From SHVZ01 sp044223515 (lineage in GTDB: Bacteria > Pseudomonadota > Alphaproteobacteria > SHVZ01), in NCBI GenBank assembly GCA_044223515.1, contig JBGALV010000111.1, positions 1-14,493 on the forward strand: a stretch of DNA of 14,493 nt, in the 5' to 3' direction. The position numbers and the translations under genes were made by a program. The notes beneath the pieces were generated by a model. The model was not told the origin of the DNA, did no database searches, and was given only the letters and a program-made list of their open reading frames with translations. This document shows positions 6,459 to 12,376 of this stretch, piece after piece; position 1 is the stretch's first letter, and every line of letters starts with the position of its first letter.

Positions 6459-6779
6459 TCACTCACCCGAAGACAGCTTGAGGCCGATGGTCCCGGAGAC
6501 GATCAGGCCGATGCAGAGGATGCGGACGATATCCCGGGATTCGCCGAGCCACACCATGCCGAGGATGGCGACGCCCGCGGCACCGATCCCGGTCCACACC
6601 GCGTAGGCGGTGCCGATCGGCAGCGTGCGCACGGCGAGCGCGAGCAGCACCATGCTCGCGACCATCGCCGCGATGGTGCCGACGCTCGGCCACAACCGGG
6701 TGAAACCCTCGACGTATTTGAGCCCAAGCGCCCAGCCGACCTCGAGAATCCCGGCCATCACCAGATAGATCCAGGCCAT
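6459..6779 (-). CDS. gdx: Guanidinium exporter, SMR family (Gdx, formerly SugE)
   Basis: A 106-aa protein with four transmembrane helices (about 2-20, 30-49, 56-77, 84-103), a small-multidrug-resistance transporter working as a homodimer with proton antiport. It follows the Gdx subtype closely: L12-E13-V-G-W16-A-x-G-L-K21-Y, F26-T-R-L, S42 and GTAYAVWTGIGA with Y59 and W62. These are the glutamate and surrounding residues that bind guanidinium in characterised Gdx proteins, so guanidinium export is more likely than broad drug export. GGAGG 4 nt before the ATG supports the start. It heads the run gdx-paaI-lpxR and is divergent from the crotonase gene. No guanidine riboswitch could be recognised in the 76-nt gap upstream. 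Confidence 0.9.
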   Translation of the reverse strand: MAWIYLVMAGILEVGWALGLKYVEGFTRLWPSVGTIAAMVASMVLLALAVRTLPIGTAYAVWTGIGAAGVAILGMVWLGESRDIVRILCIGLIVSGTIGLKLSSGE

Positions 6780-6794
6780 CCGCCCTCCCCGTCC

Positions 6795-6823
6795 TTGACG
6801 TGCCAGACCCTTGGCCGGATAAC
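6795..6823 (+). promoter_or_regulatory. Predicted promoter for the crotonase-metY operon
   Basis: TTGACG (6795-6800), a 17-nt spacer and GATAAC (6818-6823, four of six matches) form a reasonable housekeeping promoter reading right, with a start expected near 6830 and a leader of about 26 nt. The short gap also has to serve gdx on the other strand. Confidence 0.45.
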
Positions 6824-6828
6824 ACGTC
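6797..6828. repeat. Inverted repeat GACGTG/CACGTC in the divergent gdx-crotonase gap
   Basis: GACGTG (6797-6802) and CACGTC (6823-6828) are perfect inverted half-sites separated by 20 nt. They overlap the predicted -35 and -10 of the rightward promoter, a fitting place for a dimeric regulator that could govern both divergent genes. Six-base arms can occur by chance in such GC-rich DNA. Confidence 0.35.
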
Positions 6829-6855
6829 CCGGAGCCTGGAAGGAAGCCTCTCCCC

Positions 6856-7659
6856 ATGACTGCCCAGCCCAAGACCTCGCCGGCCGAGCCGCTCGTCCTC
6901 GTCACGCGCGATGACGGCATCACGCATCTGACGATGAATCGTCCGCAGGCGCGGAACGCGCTTTCGATCGGATTGATGAGCGCGCTCGAAGCCGCGCTCG
7001 ACGAAGCCGCAGGCGATGCCGCGACCCGCGTCGTCGTGATCTCGGGAGCCGGGCCCGCCTTCTGCGCCGGCCACGACCTCAAGGAGATCCGCGCCAACCC
7101 GGGCGAGACGATCTATCGCAATCTCTTCACGCAATGCGCGCGGCTGATGACCAAGATCGTGCGCCTGCCGAAGCCGGTGATCGCGCGCGTGCATGCGACC
7201 GCGACCGCCGCCGGCTGCCAGCTGGTCGCGACGTGCGATCTCGCCGTCGCTGCCGAGACCGCGCAGTTCGCGACGCCGGGCGTCAACATCGGCCTCTTCT
7301 GCTCGACGCCGATGGTGGCGCTCTCGCGTGCCGTCGGCCGCAAGGCCTCGATGGAGATGCTGCTGACCGGCGACATGGTGCCGGCGGCCCGCGCCCGCGA
7401 GCTCGGCCTCGTCAACCGGGTGGTCCCGGCCGCCGATCTCGACAAGACCGTCGCCGATCTCGCCAGGCAGATCGCGTCCAAATCGCCGCTGACGCTCAAG
7501 ATCGGCAAGGAAGCGTTCTATCGCCAGGTCGAGATGCCGCTCGACGACGCCTATGCCTACGCCGCCGAAGTGATGACCAAGAACATGATGGCGCGCGACG
7601 CCGAGGAAGGCATCGACGCCTTCATCCAGAAGCGCCATCCCACCTGGTGCGGAGCCTGA
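6856..7659 (+). CDS. Enoyl-CoA hydratase/isomerase family protein, ECHDC3 type
   Basis: A 267-aa crotonase-fold protein. The oxyanion-hole segments are clear: FCAGHDLKEI (69-78) and TAAGCQLVATCD (117-128). Both glutamates that catalyse hydration in true enoyl-CoA hydratases are missing: the first position is Q122 (AAGCQL instead of a GxxE pattern) and the second is G142 (FATPGVNIGL instead of PEVNIGL). The whole region, including GLFCSTP, matches the ECHDC3 subgroup as I remember it. It probably binds an acyl-CoA and stabilises an enolate, but hydratase activity is not expected. GGAAGGAAG (6838-6846) precedes the ATG. It is the first gene of a likely operon with a CoA-binding protein, metY and a GNAT. 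Confidence 0.9.
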   Translation: MTAQPKTSPAEPLVLVTRDDGITHLTMNRPQARNALSIGLMSALEAALDEAAGDAATRVVVISGAGPAFCAGHDLKEIRANPGETIYRNLFTQCARLMTKIVRLPKPVIARVHATATAAGCQLVATCDLAVAAETAQFATPGVNIGLFCSTPMVALSRAVGRKASMEMLLTGDMVPAARARELGLVNRVVPAADLDKTVADLARQIASKSPLTLKIGKEAFYRQVEMPLDDAYAYAAEVMTKNMMARDAEEGIDAFIQKRHPTWCGA

Positions 7660-7663
7660 TCTA

Positions 7664-8170
7664 ATGACTGCCGCCGTCGCGCTGCCCGAAGACCGGCACG
7701 CTTCATATCCCGACGCGCTGATCAAGGGCATCCTCCGCAGCGTCAAGACCATCGCCATGGTCGGCGCCTCGACCAACTGGAACCGGCCGAGCTACTTCGC
7801 GATGAAGTATCTCCAGGACAAGGGCTACCGGGTGATCCCGGTGAACGCGACCGCGGTCGGGCAGGCCGTGCTCGGCGAGAAGATCTATGGCTCGGTCCGC
7901 GATATCAAAGAGAAGATCGACATGGTCGACGTCTTCCGCGCGTCCGAGCACGTGCCGCCGATCGCCGACGACGCGATCGCGATCGGCGCCAAGGTCCTGT
8001 GGATGCAGCTCGGCGTCCGCAACGACCCCGCGGCCGAGAAGGCCGAGAAGGCCGGCCTCACCGTCGTCATGAACCGCTGCCCGAAGATCGAATACGGCCG
8101 GCTCTCGGGCGAGCTCGGCTGGCACGGCTTCAACTCGGGCGTCATCTCCTCCAAGCGCCGGAAGATCTGA
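7664..8170 (+). CDS. CoA-binding domain protein (YccU type)
   Basis: A 168-aa single-domain protein with a Rossmann-like CoA_binding_2 fold, the CoA-binding domain found in succinyl-CoA synthetase alpha. Landmarks are VGAS (33-36) after the first strand, YRVIPVN (55-61), MVDVFR (87-92), WMQLGVRN (113-120) and NRCPKIEYGRL (137-147). The last segment is typical of the stand-alone bacterial family, including its cysteine. GGAG at 7651-7654, 9 nt before the ATG, supports the start, 4 nt after the crotonase stop. The biochemical role of the stand-alone family is not established. Its place between an ECHDC3-type crotonase and metY hints at CoA or acyl-CoA sensing in sulfur amino-acid metabolism, which is inference. 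Confidence 0.9.
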   Translation: MTAAVALPEDRHASYPDALIKGILRSVKTIAMVGASTNWNRPSYFAMKYLQDKGYRVIPVNATAVGQAVLGEKIYGSVRDIKEKIDMVDVFRASEHVPPIADDAIAIGAKVLWMQLGVRNDPAAEKAEKAGLTVVMNRCPKIEYGRLSGELGWHGFNSGVISSKRRKI

Positions 8171-8175
8171 CTCAA

Positions 8176-9477
8176 ATGACCAGGAACAGCCGCTACGGCT
8201 TCGAGACGCTGTCGATCCATGCGGGTGCCGGACCGGATCCCGCGACGGGCGCGCGCTCGACGCCGATCTACCAGACCACGGCCTTCGTCTTCGACGACGC
8301 CGACCATGCGGCCTCGCTCTTCAACCTGCAGACCTTCGGCTACATCTACGGGCGCCTGACGAACCCGACGACCGCGGTGCTCGAGGAGCGCATCGCGACG
8401 CTCGAAGGCGGCCGCGGCGCGACATGCACCGCCTCCGGCCACTCGGCACAGCTGCTCGCGCTCTTTCCCCTTCTCTCGCCCGGCGACGAGTTCATCTCGT
8501 CGCGCCGGCTCTACGGCGGCTCGATCACCCAGTTCACCCGCACCTTCCAGAAGTTCGGCTGGAAGGGCGTGCTCGTCGACTCGGACGACGTCGAAAACGT
8601 GAAGAAGGCGATCAATTCGAAGACCAAGGCGATCTTCTGCGAGAGCCTCGCCAATCCGGGCGGCGTCATCAGCGACATCGAGGCCCTGGCCAAGGTCGCG
8701 CATGACGCGGGCCTGCCGCTGATCGTCGACAACACGATGGCCTCACCCTATCTCTGCCGGCCGATCGAATGGGGCGCGGACCTCGTGATCCATTCGACGA
8801 CCAAATTCCTTTCCGGCCACGGCAATGCCATGGGCGGCGCCGTCGTCGACTCCGGCACCTTCGACTGGGGCAAGGACGACCGTTTCCCCTCGCTCTGCAA
8901 GCCGGAGCCGGCCTATCACGGCCTCACCTTCACCGAGACATTCGGCGACCTGGCCTACACGATCTACGGCCACGCCATCGGGCTTCGCGATCTCGGCCCG
9001 ACGATGGCACCGATGAACGCCTACCTCACCATCATGGGCTGCGAGACCCTGGCTCTCCGCATGCAGCGCCACATCGAGAACGCACAAGCCGTCGCCGAGC
9101 ATCTCGAGCGGCACCCGCAGGTGGCGTGGGTCTCCTACGCCGGCCTCAAGGGCAACAAGTACAACGCGCTCGCGAAGAAGTACCTGCCCAAGGGCGCAGG
9201 CTCGGTCTTCACCATCGGCGTCAAGGGCGGCTACGACGCCGGCGTGAAGATCGTCGAGTCGGTCGACCTCTTCTCGCATCTCGCCAACATCGGCGACACG
9301 CGATCGCTGATCATCCATCCGGCATCGACCACGCACCGCCAGCTCAGCGCCGAGCAGCAGGTCGCCGCCGGCGCGGGCCCCGAAGTGCTGCGGCTCTCGA
9401 TCGGGCTCGAGAGCATCGACGACATCATCCGCGACCTCGACCAGGCGCTCGGCCAAGCCGCCCGCCTCGCCGCCTGA
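8176..9477 (+). CDS. metY: O-acetylhomoserine sulfhydrylase (aminocarboxypropyltransferase)
   Basis: A 433-aa PLP enzyme of the Cys/Met metabolism family that joins sulfide (or methanethiol) to O-acetylhomoserine to give homocysteine (or methionine). The PLP lysine is K210 in HSTTKFLSGHGNAMGG. D185 (IVDNTMASPY) should contact the pyridine nitrogen, and YGRLTNPT (58-65) supplies the phosphate-binding Tyr/Arg of the neighbouring subunit. Length and the LFNLQTFGYIY and IHPASTTHRQL segments fit O-acetylhomoserine sulfhydrylase better than the shorter cystathionine enzymes. The start ATG is 5 nt after the CoA-binding protein stop, and a weak GGAAG lies 12 nt upstream. A longer upstream reading in this frame would overlap that gene and is not credible. 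Confidence 0.94.
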   Translation: MTRNSRYGFETLSIHAGAGPDPATGARSTPIYQTTAFVFDDADHAASLFNLQTFGYIYGRLTNPTTAVLEERIATLEGGRGATCTASGHSAQLLALFPLLSPGDEFISSRRLYGGSITQFTRTFQKFGWKGVLVDSDDVENVKKAINSKTKAIFCESLANPGGVISDIEALAKVAHDAGLPLIVDNTMASPYLCRPIEWGADLVIHSTTKFLSGHGNAMGGAVVDSGTFDWGKDDRFPSLCKPEPAYHGLTFTETFGDLAYTIYGHAIGLRDLGPTMAPMNAYLTIMGCETLALRMQRHIENAQAVAEHLERHPQVAWVSYAGLKGNKYNALAKKYLPKGAGSVFTIGVKGGYDAGVKIVESVDLFSHLANIGDTRSLIIHPASTTHRQLSAEQQVAAGAGPEVLRLSIGLESIDDIIRDLDQALGQAARLAA

Positions 9478-9482
9478 GAGCC

Positions 9483-10052
9483 ATGGCCGCGCCGAAGCTC
9501 CGCCTGCCGGTGGAGACGGCGCGGCTCCTCATCCGCGAGCTCACCGAGGACGACCTCGACGCGCTGCACGCGTGGCGGCGTCACCCCGCCTATCGGCGCC
9601 ACCTGCCGATGCCGCGACAGACTCGCGCCGCGATCGAGGAAGAGCTGCACGCGATCCTGCGCGATCAGATCGACCACCGGCGCCTTCGCTGGCTCCTCGG
9701 CGTCGTCGAACCCAAAAGCGGCCGGCTGATGGGCGAGGCGATCCTGAAGCTCATGCCGGCGATCCGCCACCGCCAGGGCGAGATCGGCTGGGCCGTCGCG
9801 GAAGACCTGAAAGGAAAGGGCTACGCGACCGAGATCGGCCGCGCGCTGCTCGCCATCGCCTTCGGCGGCCTCAAGCTCCATCGCGTCTTCGCGATGTGCA
9901 GCACGGAGAACCTCGCCTCGCGGCGGGTGATGGAGAAGCTCGGCATGCGCGAGGAAGGCACCTTGCGCGAGCACTTCCGCTCGCGCGAGCGCTGGTGGTC
10001 TTCCCACCTCTGCGCCGTGCTCGCGAGCGAGTACCCGAAGAAGCGGCGGTAA
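9483..10052 (+). CDS. GNAT N-acetyltransferase, RimJ/RimL type
   Basis: A 189-aa single-domain acetyltransferase using acetyl-CoA. It opens with ETARLLIRELTEDDLDAL, the usual RimJ/RimL beginning. It has the acceptor-side segment GRLMGEAIL, the acetyl-CoA loop in GWAVAEDLKGKGYATE (102-117, motif A Gln/Arg-x-x-Gly-x-Gly/Ala form KGKGYA), and N143-x-x-S146-RRVMEKLGMREEG near the end. The family acetylates protein N-termini, amino sugars or small amines; the acceptor cannot be told. The ATG at 9483 is 5 nt past the metY stop, making it the likely last gene of the operon. It converges on fliE with 16 nt between stops. Confidence 0.9.
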   Translation: MAAPKLRLPVETARLLIRELTEDDLDALHAWRRHPAYRRHLPMPRQTRAAIEEELHAILRDQIDHRRLRWLLGVVEPKSGRLMGEAILKLMPAIRHRQGEIGWAVAEDLKGKGYATEIGRALLAIAFGGLKLHRVFAMCSTENLASRRVMEKLGMREEGTLREHFRSRERWWSSHLCAVLASEYPKKRR

Positions 10053-10068
10053 GCCTAGGACGCCGCCG

Positions 10069-10389
10069 TCAGATCGGCATCCGCATCAGTTCCTGATAGG
10101 CGTTGACCATCTTGTCGCGGACGGCGACGACGGTCTGCAGCGTCATTTCGGCGTTGCCGACGGCCTGCACCACATCCATCAGGTCGGCCTGTCCGGCGAC
10201 GCCGGCGATACCGAGCGACTCCGCCTTTTGGCCGGTCTTGATCGCGTCGGTCGCCGCGTCCTTCACCAGCGAGAGGAAGTCCTTGCTACCGGCGACGGGG
10301 CCGGCCGAGGCGACCGAGGTCGGCGCCATCGTCTGCGCGGCGCCCTTGAGCGCCTGGAGCGGATTGAAGCCCTTGAGGTCGATCGCCAT
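10069..10389 (-). CDS. fliE: Flagellar MS-ring/rod adaptor FliE
   Basis: FliE joins the MS ring (FliF) to the proximal rod and is one of the first proteins exported by the flagellar type III apparatus. The 106-aa length is normal. The C-terminal signature VVAVRDKMVNAYQELMRMPI is unmistakable, and an upstream segment (MDVVQAVGNAEMTLQ) is also typical. AAGAGGAG at 10406-10399, 9 nt before the ATG, supports the start. It is the last gene of flgB-flgC-fliE, 20 nt after flgC. Confidence 0.96.
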   Translation of the reverse strand: MAIDLKGFNPLQALKGAAQTMAPTSVASAGPVAGSKDFLSLVKDAATDAIKTGQKAESLGIAGVAGQADLMDVVQAVGNAEMTLQTVVAVRDKMVNAYQELMRMPI

Positions 10390-10409
10390 GGTTCAGCTCT
10401 CCTCTTCGC

Positions 10410-10823
10410 CTAACGCAGCAGGTCGATCGTGCGCTGGATCAGGCTCCGGCTGCCTTCGATCATGGTCACGTTGGCCTCGTAGCTGCGCTGGGCCTCGCGC
10501 ATGTCCATGACCTCGATCAGCGAGTTCACATTCGGCATCTTAACATAACCATCCGGATCCGCCTTGGGATGCGTCGGATTGTATTCGATGCGGAAGTCCG
10601 ACTGGTCGTAAGCGAGCGGATTGACCTTCACCACGTTGGCGTCGGTCGCCCGGTCGAGCGCGGTCTTGAAGGTGATGACCTTGCGGCGATAGGGATCGAA
10701 GCCGTCGGCGCCGATCACGGTATCGGCGTTCGCGAGGTTCTCCGAGACGATCTTGAGGCGGGTGCCCTGGGCCTTCATGCCCGAGGCCGCCACCGCCATC
10801 GACTTCTGCAGGTCCATGTTCAT
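10410..10823 (-). CDS. flgC: Flagellar proximal rod protein FlgC
   Basis: A 137-aa proximal-rod subunit. It has the N-terminal rod motif ASGMKAQGTRLKIVSENLANADT (14-36), the family-specific YNPTHPKADPDGYVKMPNVN (81-100) and a C-terminal coiled-coil helix (MREAQRSYEANVTMIEGSRSLIQRT). GGGAG lies 7 nt before the ATG at 10823. A second ATG two codons on is possible. It starts 27 nt after the flgB stop. Confidence 0.96.
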   Translation of the reverse strand: MNMDLQKSMAVAASGMKAQGTRLKIVSENLANADTVIGADGFDPYRRKVITFKTALDRATDANVVKVNPLAYDQSDFRIEYNPTHPKADPDGYVKMPNVNSLIEVMDMREAQRSYEANVTMIEGSRSLIQRTIDLLR

Positions 10824-10850
10824 CGGTCTATCTCCCGTCGCGCGTGGCCG

Positions 10851-11258
10851 TTACTGCGTCCGCCCGATGGCGGTGCGCAGCATCGACATGTTCTTCTGAT
10901 AGAGGTTGGCGGCCAGCTGATAGTTCGACTGCACCTCGGCCACCTTCATCATCTGCTCTTCCAGCACCACCGCGTTGCCGTTGGGCGCGGTCTCGTAGCT
11001 CTTCCCGAACGCAGCCTTCTCGGGCGAGAACATCGGCGCCTGGTTGGTGCCGGCGAGGTGGATCTTGTTGGTGACCGCCATCTTCACGCGCTGGTCGCCG
11101 CCAAGGACCTTCTGGAAATCCATCGGCTTGAGGTCGCTCGGGCGGTACTGAGGGGTGTCGGCGTTGGCGATGTTCTGGGACAGGACCTTCTGGCGTTCCG
11201 CCAGGTAGCCCATGCGGGAACCCACCAGCTTGAAGAGAGAGAGCTTGCCGAGATCCAT
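10851..11258 (-). CDS. flgB: Flagellar proximal rod protein FlgB
   Basis: A 135-aa proximal-rod subunit with the rod motif RMGYLAERQKVLSQNIANADTP (15-36) and C-terminal helix KVAEVQSNYQLAANLYQKNMSMLRTAIGR. AGGAGG at 11274-11269, 10 nt before the ATG, sets the start. The frame stays open upstream to 11462, but that would run through the promoter and overlap the divergent gene. It is the first gene of flgB-flgC-fliE and is preceded by a sigma-54-type promoter. Confidence 0.96.
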   Translation of the reverse strand: MDLGKLSLFKLVGSRMGYLAERQKVLSQNIANADTPQYRPSDLKPMDFQKVLGGDQRVKMAVTNKIHLAGTNQAPMFSPEKAAFGKSYETAPNGNAVVLEEQMMKVAEVQSNYQLAANLYQKNMSMLRTAIGRTQ

Positions 11259-11290
11259 GATCGAGACGCCTCCTGAACTGCCAGGATCAA

Positions 11291-11307
11291 AGCAAGCCTT
11301 ATGCCAA
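11291..11307 (-). promoter_or_regulatory. Sigma-54 (RpoN) promoter of flgB-flgC-fliE
   Basis: The minus strand reads TTGGCATAAGGCTTGCT. The -24 element TTGGCA (11307-11302) and the -12 element TTGCT (11295-11291) have the exact spacing of the RpoN consensus YTGGCACG-N4-TTGCW. Transcription should start near 11280, leaving about 22 nt of leader that begins just before the AGGAGG. In alphaproteobacteria such as Caulobacter, basal-body genes are often under RpoN and an enhancer-binding protein such as FlbD; none is encoded in the window. Confidence 0.8.
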
Positions 11308-11328
11308 CGGCCGGCCTTCGCCCGGCCG
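11308..11328. repeat. Inverted repeat directly upstream of the sigma-54 promoter
   Basis: CGGCCGG (11308-11314) and CCGGCCG (11322-11328) are perfect 7-bp arms around a 7-nt loop. They abut the -24 element of the flgB promoter and lie just upstream of the divergent gene's -10-like box. No T run follows on either strand, so a terminator is unlikely. A protein-binding site between the two flagellar units is possible. Confidence 0.4.
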
Positions 11329-11338
11329 GAGACTCGGC

Positions 11339-11344
11339 TATAGT
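11339..11344 (+). promoter_or_regulatory. -10-like box close to the FlhB-like gene start
   Basis: TATAGT matches five of six bases of TATAAT and ends 6 nt before the GTG at 11351. A start of transcription at the usual distance would fall on or next to the GTG, giving a leaderless mRNA. This fits the lack of any Shine-Dalgarno. No good -35 is seen at 16-18 nt upstream, so support is limited. Confidence 0.3.
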
Positions 11345-11350
11345 GCTCCC

Positions 11351-11761
11351 GTGTCCAGGAGCCTCGTTCCCCTAGATCCCCAAGGCCGCCCTCAGGCGAC
11401 GCCCCAGCCAGCCGTTCCGGCCGTGCCGGAGCGGATGGACGTGGTCGATTCCACGGCCGCACAGCCGCATTTGCCGGCCCGCAGACGCAGGCAGGCTGCC
11501 GTAGCCCTCAAGCACAACCTGGGCCAAGAGGCCGCCCCCCGGGTCGTGGCCAAGGGTTATGGCGAGGTCGCCGAGAAGATCCTGAAGCTTGCCTTCGACA
11601 ATGACGTGCGGGTCCGCCACGACCCGGACCTGATCGAGGTCCTGGCCGCCGTCGAGGTCGATTGCGAGATCCCGATCGAGGCTTTTGCCGCCGTGGCGGA
11701 AATTCTTTCCTACGTCTACCAGGCCAACGGGCAGATGCGGCCTGTTGAAAAACCCTCGTGA
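11351..11761 (+). CDS. Stand-alone FlhB C-terminal-domain protein (EscU/FlhB export-switch family)
   Basis: A 136-aa protein whose second half (49-125) matches the cytoplasmic domain of FlhB, the substrate-specificity switch of the flagellar export gate: AAVALKH, AAPRVVAKGYGEVAEKILKLA, then VEVDCEIPIEAFAAVAEILSYVY. It has no membrane part. The first 48 residues are Pro/Ala-rich with a basic RRRR stretch. The NPTH autocleavage motif that precedes AVALK in FlhB is replaced by RRRQ, so it cannot self-cleave there. Such FlhB-C-like proteins are known as FhlB or FlhX in several bacteria. The GTG at 11351 is the only start that keeps the N-terminal region. An ATG at 11435, with GGAG only 3 nt upstream, is an alternative. 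Its stop overlaps the next start (GTGA). Confidence 0.82.
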   Translation: MSRSLVPLDPQGRPQATPQPAVPAVPERMDVVDSTAAQPHLPARRRRQAAVALKHNLGQEAAPRVVAKGYGEVAEKILKLAFDNDVRVRHDPDLIEVLAAVEVDCEIPIEAFAAVAEILSYVYQANGQMRPVEKPS

Positions 11762-12063
11762 CCTTGCTCGCGGAAGTTGAAGAGCGGCTGATGCAGACCC
11801 GTGCCCGCCTCGTGGCGGCCCTCGACGCGGCGAGCGAAGGCCAGGCCGTCGACCTCAGCGACCTGACCCAGGTGGTCGACAGGCTCTGCGAGGACATCGT
11901 CCGGCTCCCGCCCGAGGACGGCCGGCCGCTGGCGGAGGCACTGGCGCTCCTGATCCGCGGCCTCGACGAGCTCGAGATCCGCCTCAAGCACCTCCAGGCC
12001 CGCGACGCTGGCCGCGGCGACACCAGCCGGGCGGCGCGTGCCTACCGGCCACCGCAGGGCTGA
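11758..12063 (+). CDS. Small protein of unknown function in the flagellar operon
   Basis: A 101-aa protein I do not recognise. It starts at a GTG that overlaps the previous stop (GTGA at 11758-11761), so translation is probably coupled to the FlhB-like gene. It has no signal peptide or membrane segment. It looks all-helical: a helix at about 3-27, an acidic segment and helix at about 31-47, a long leucine-rich heptad-like helix at about 55-82 (EALALLIRGLDELEIRLKHL), and a polar Arg/Gly-rich tail. The size, acidity and helical make-up recall flagellar export chaperones such as FlgN or FliT, but there is no specific motif, so this is only a suggestion. It precedes fliO by 7 nt. Confidence 0.75.
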   Translation: MTLLAEVEERLMQTRARLVAALDAASEGQAVDLSDLTQVVDRLCEDIVRLPPEDGRPLAEALALLIRGLDELEIRLKHLQARDAGRGDTSRAARAYRPPQG

Positions 12064-12070
12064 CGCCAAG

Positions 12071-12376
12071 ATGGATCTCGCGACCTATCTCAAGTTCACG
12101 CTCTCGCTGGTGCTCGTCCTCGCCCTCTTCGGCGCCGGCGTGTGGGCCTTGAAGCGTTACCTGCCCGGCCTCAAGGTCGGTGCGCGTGCCGGCCGCCGGC
12201 TGTCGGTGGTCGAGGTGCTCATGCTCGACACGCGACGCCGCCTCGTGCTGGTTCGCCGCGACGATGTCGAGCACCTGATCCTGCTCGGCGCCACGTCGGA
12301 GACGGTGATCGAACGCGGCATCGGCGTCCGGTCGACCTTCGCCGAGCATCTTTCACCGCCGACGGAGTCCCCGTGA
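12071..12376 (+). CDS. fliO: Flagellar biosynthesis protein FliO
   Basis: A 101-aa single-pass membrane protein with a transmembrane helix at about 8-27 and a cytoplasmic domain that reads RRLSVVEVLMLDTRRRLVLVRRDDVEHLILLG, the FliO pattern of short strands. FliO helps FliP assemble into the pentameric core of the export gate. The ATG at 12071 puts the membrane helix at the N-terminus; the frame extends upstream to 12038 but that would add 11 residues inside the previous gene. Its stop overlaps the fliP start (GTGA). Confidence 0.9.
   Translation: MDLATYLKFTLSLVLVLALFGAGVWALKRYLPGLKVGARAGRRLSVVEVLMLDTRRRLVLVRRDDVEHLILLGATSETVIERGIGVRSTFAEHLSPPTESP

Noticed and set aside
10044..10067. CGGCGG/CCGCCG arms around the GNAT and fliE stops as a bidirectional terminator
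   Set aside because: Arms are short and made of simple GC repeats, the loop is long and there is no T run on either side.
10851..11462. Upstream-extended flgB frame
   Set aside because: It would read through the sigma-54 promoter and overlap the divergent gene; the ATG at 11258 has AGGAGG and gives a standard FlgB N-terminus.
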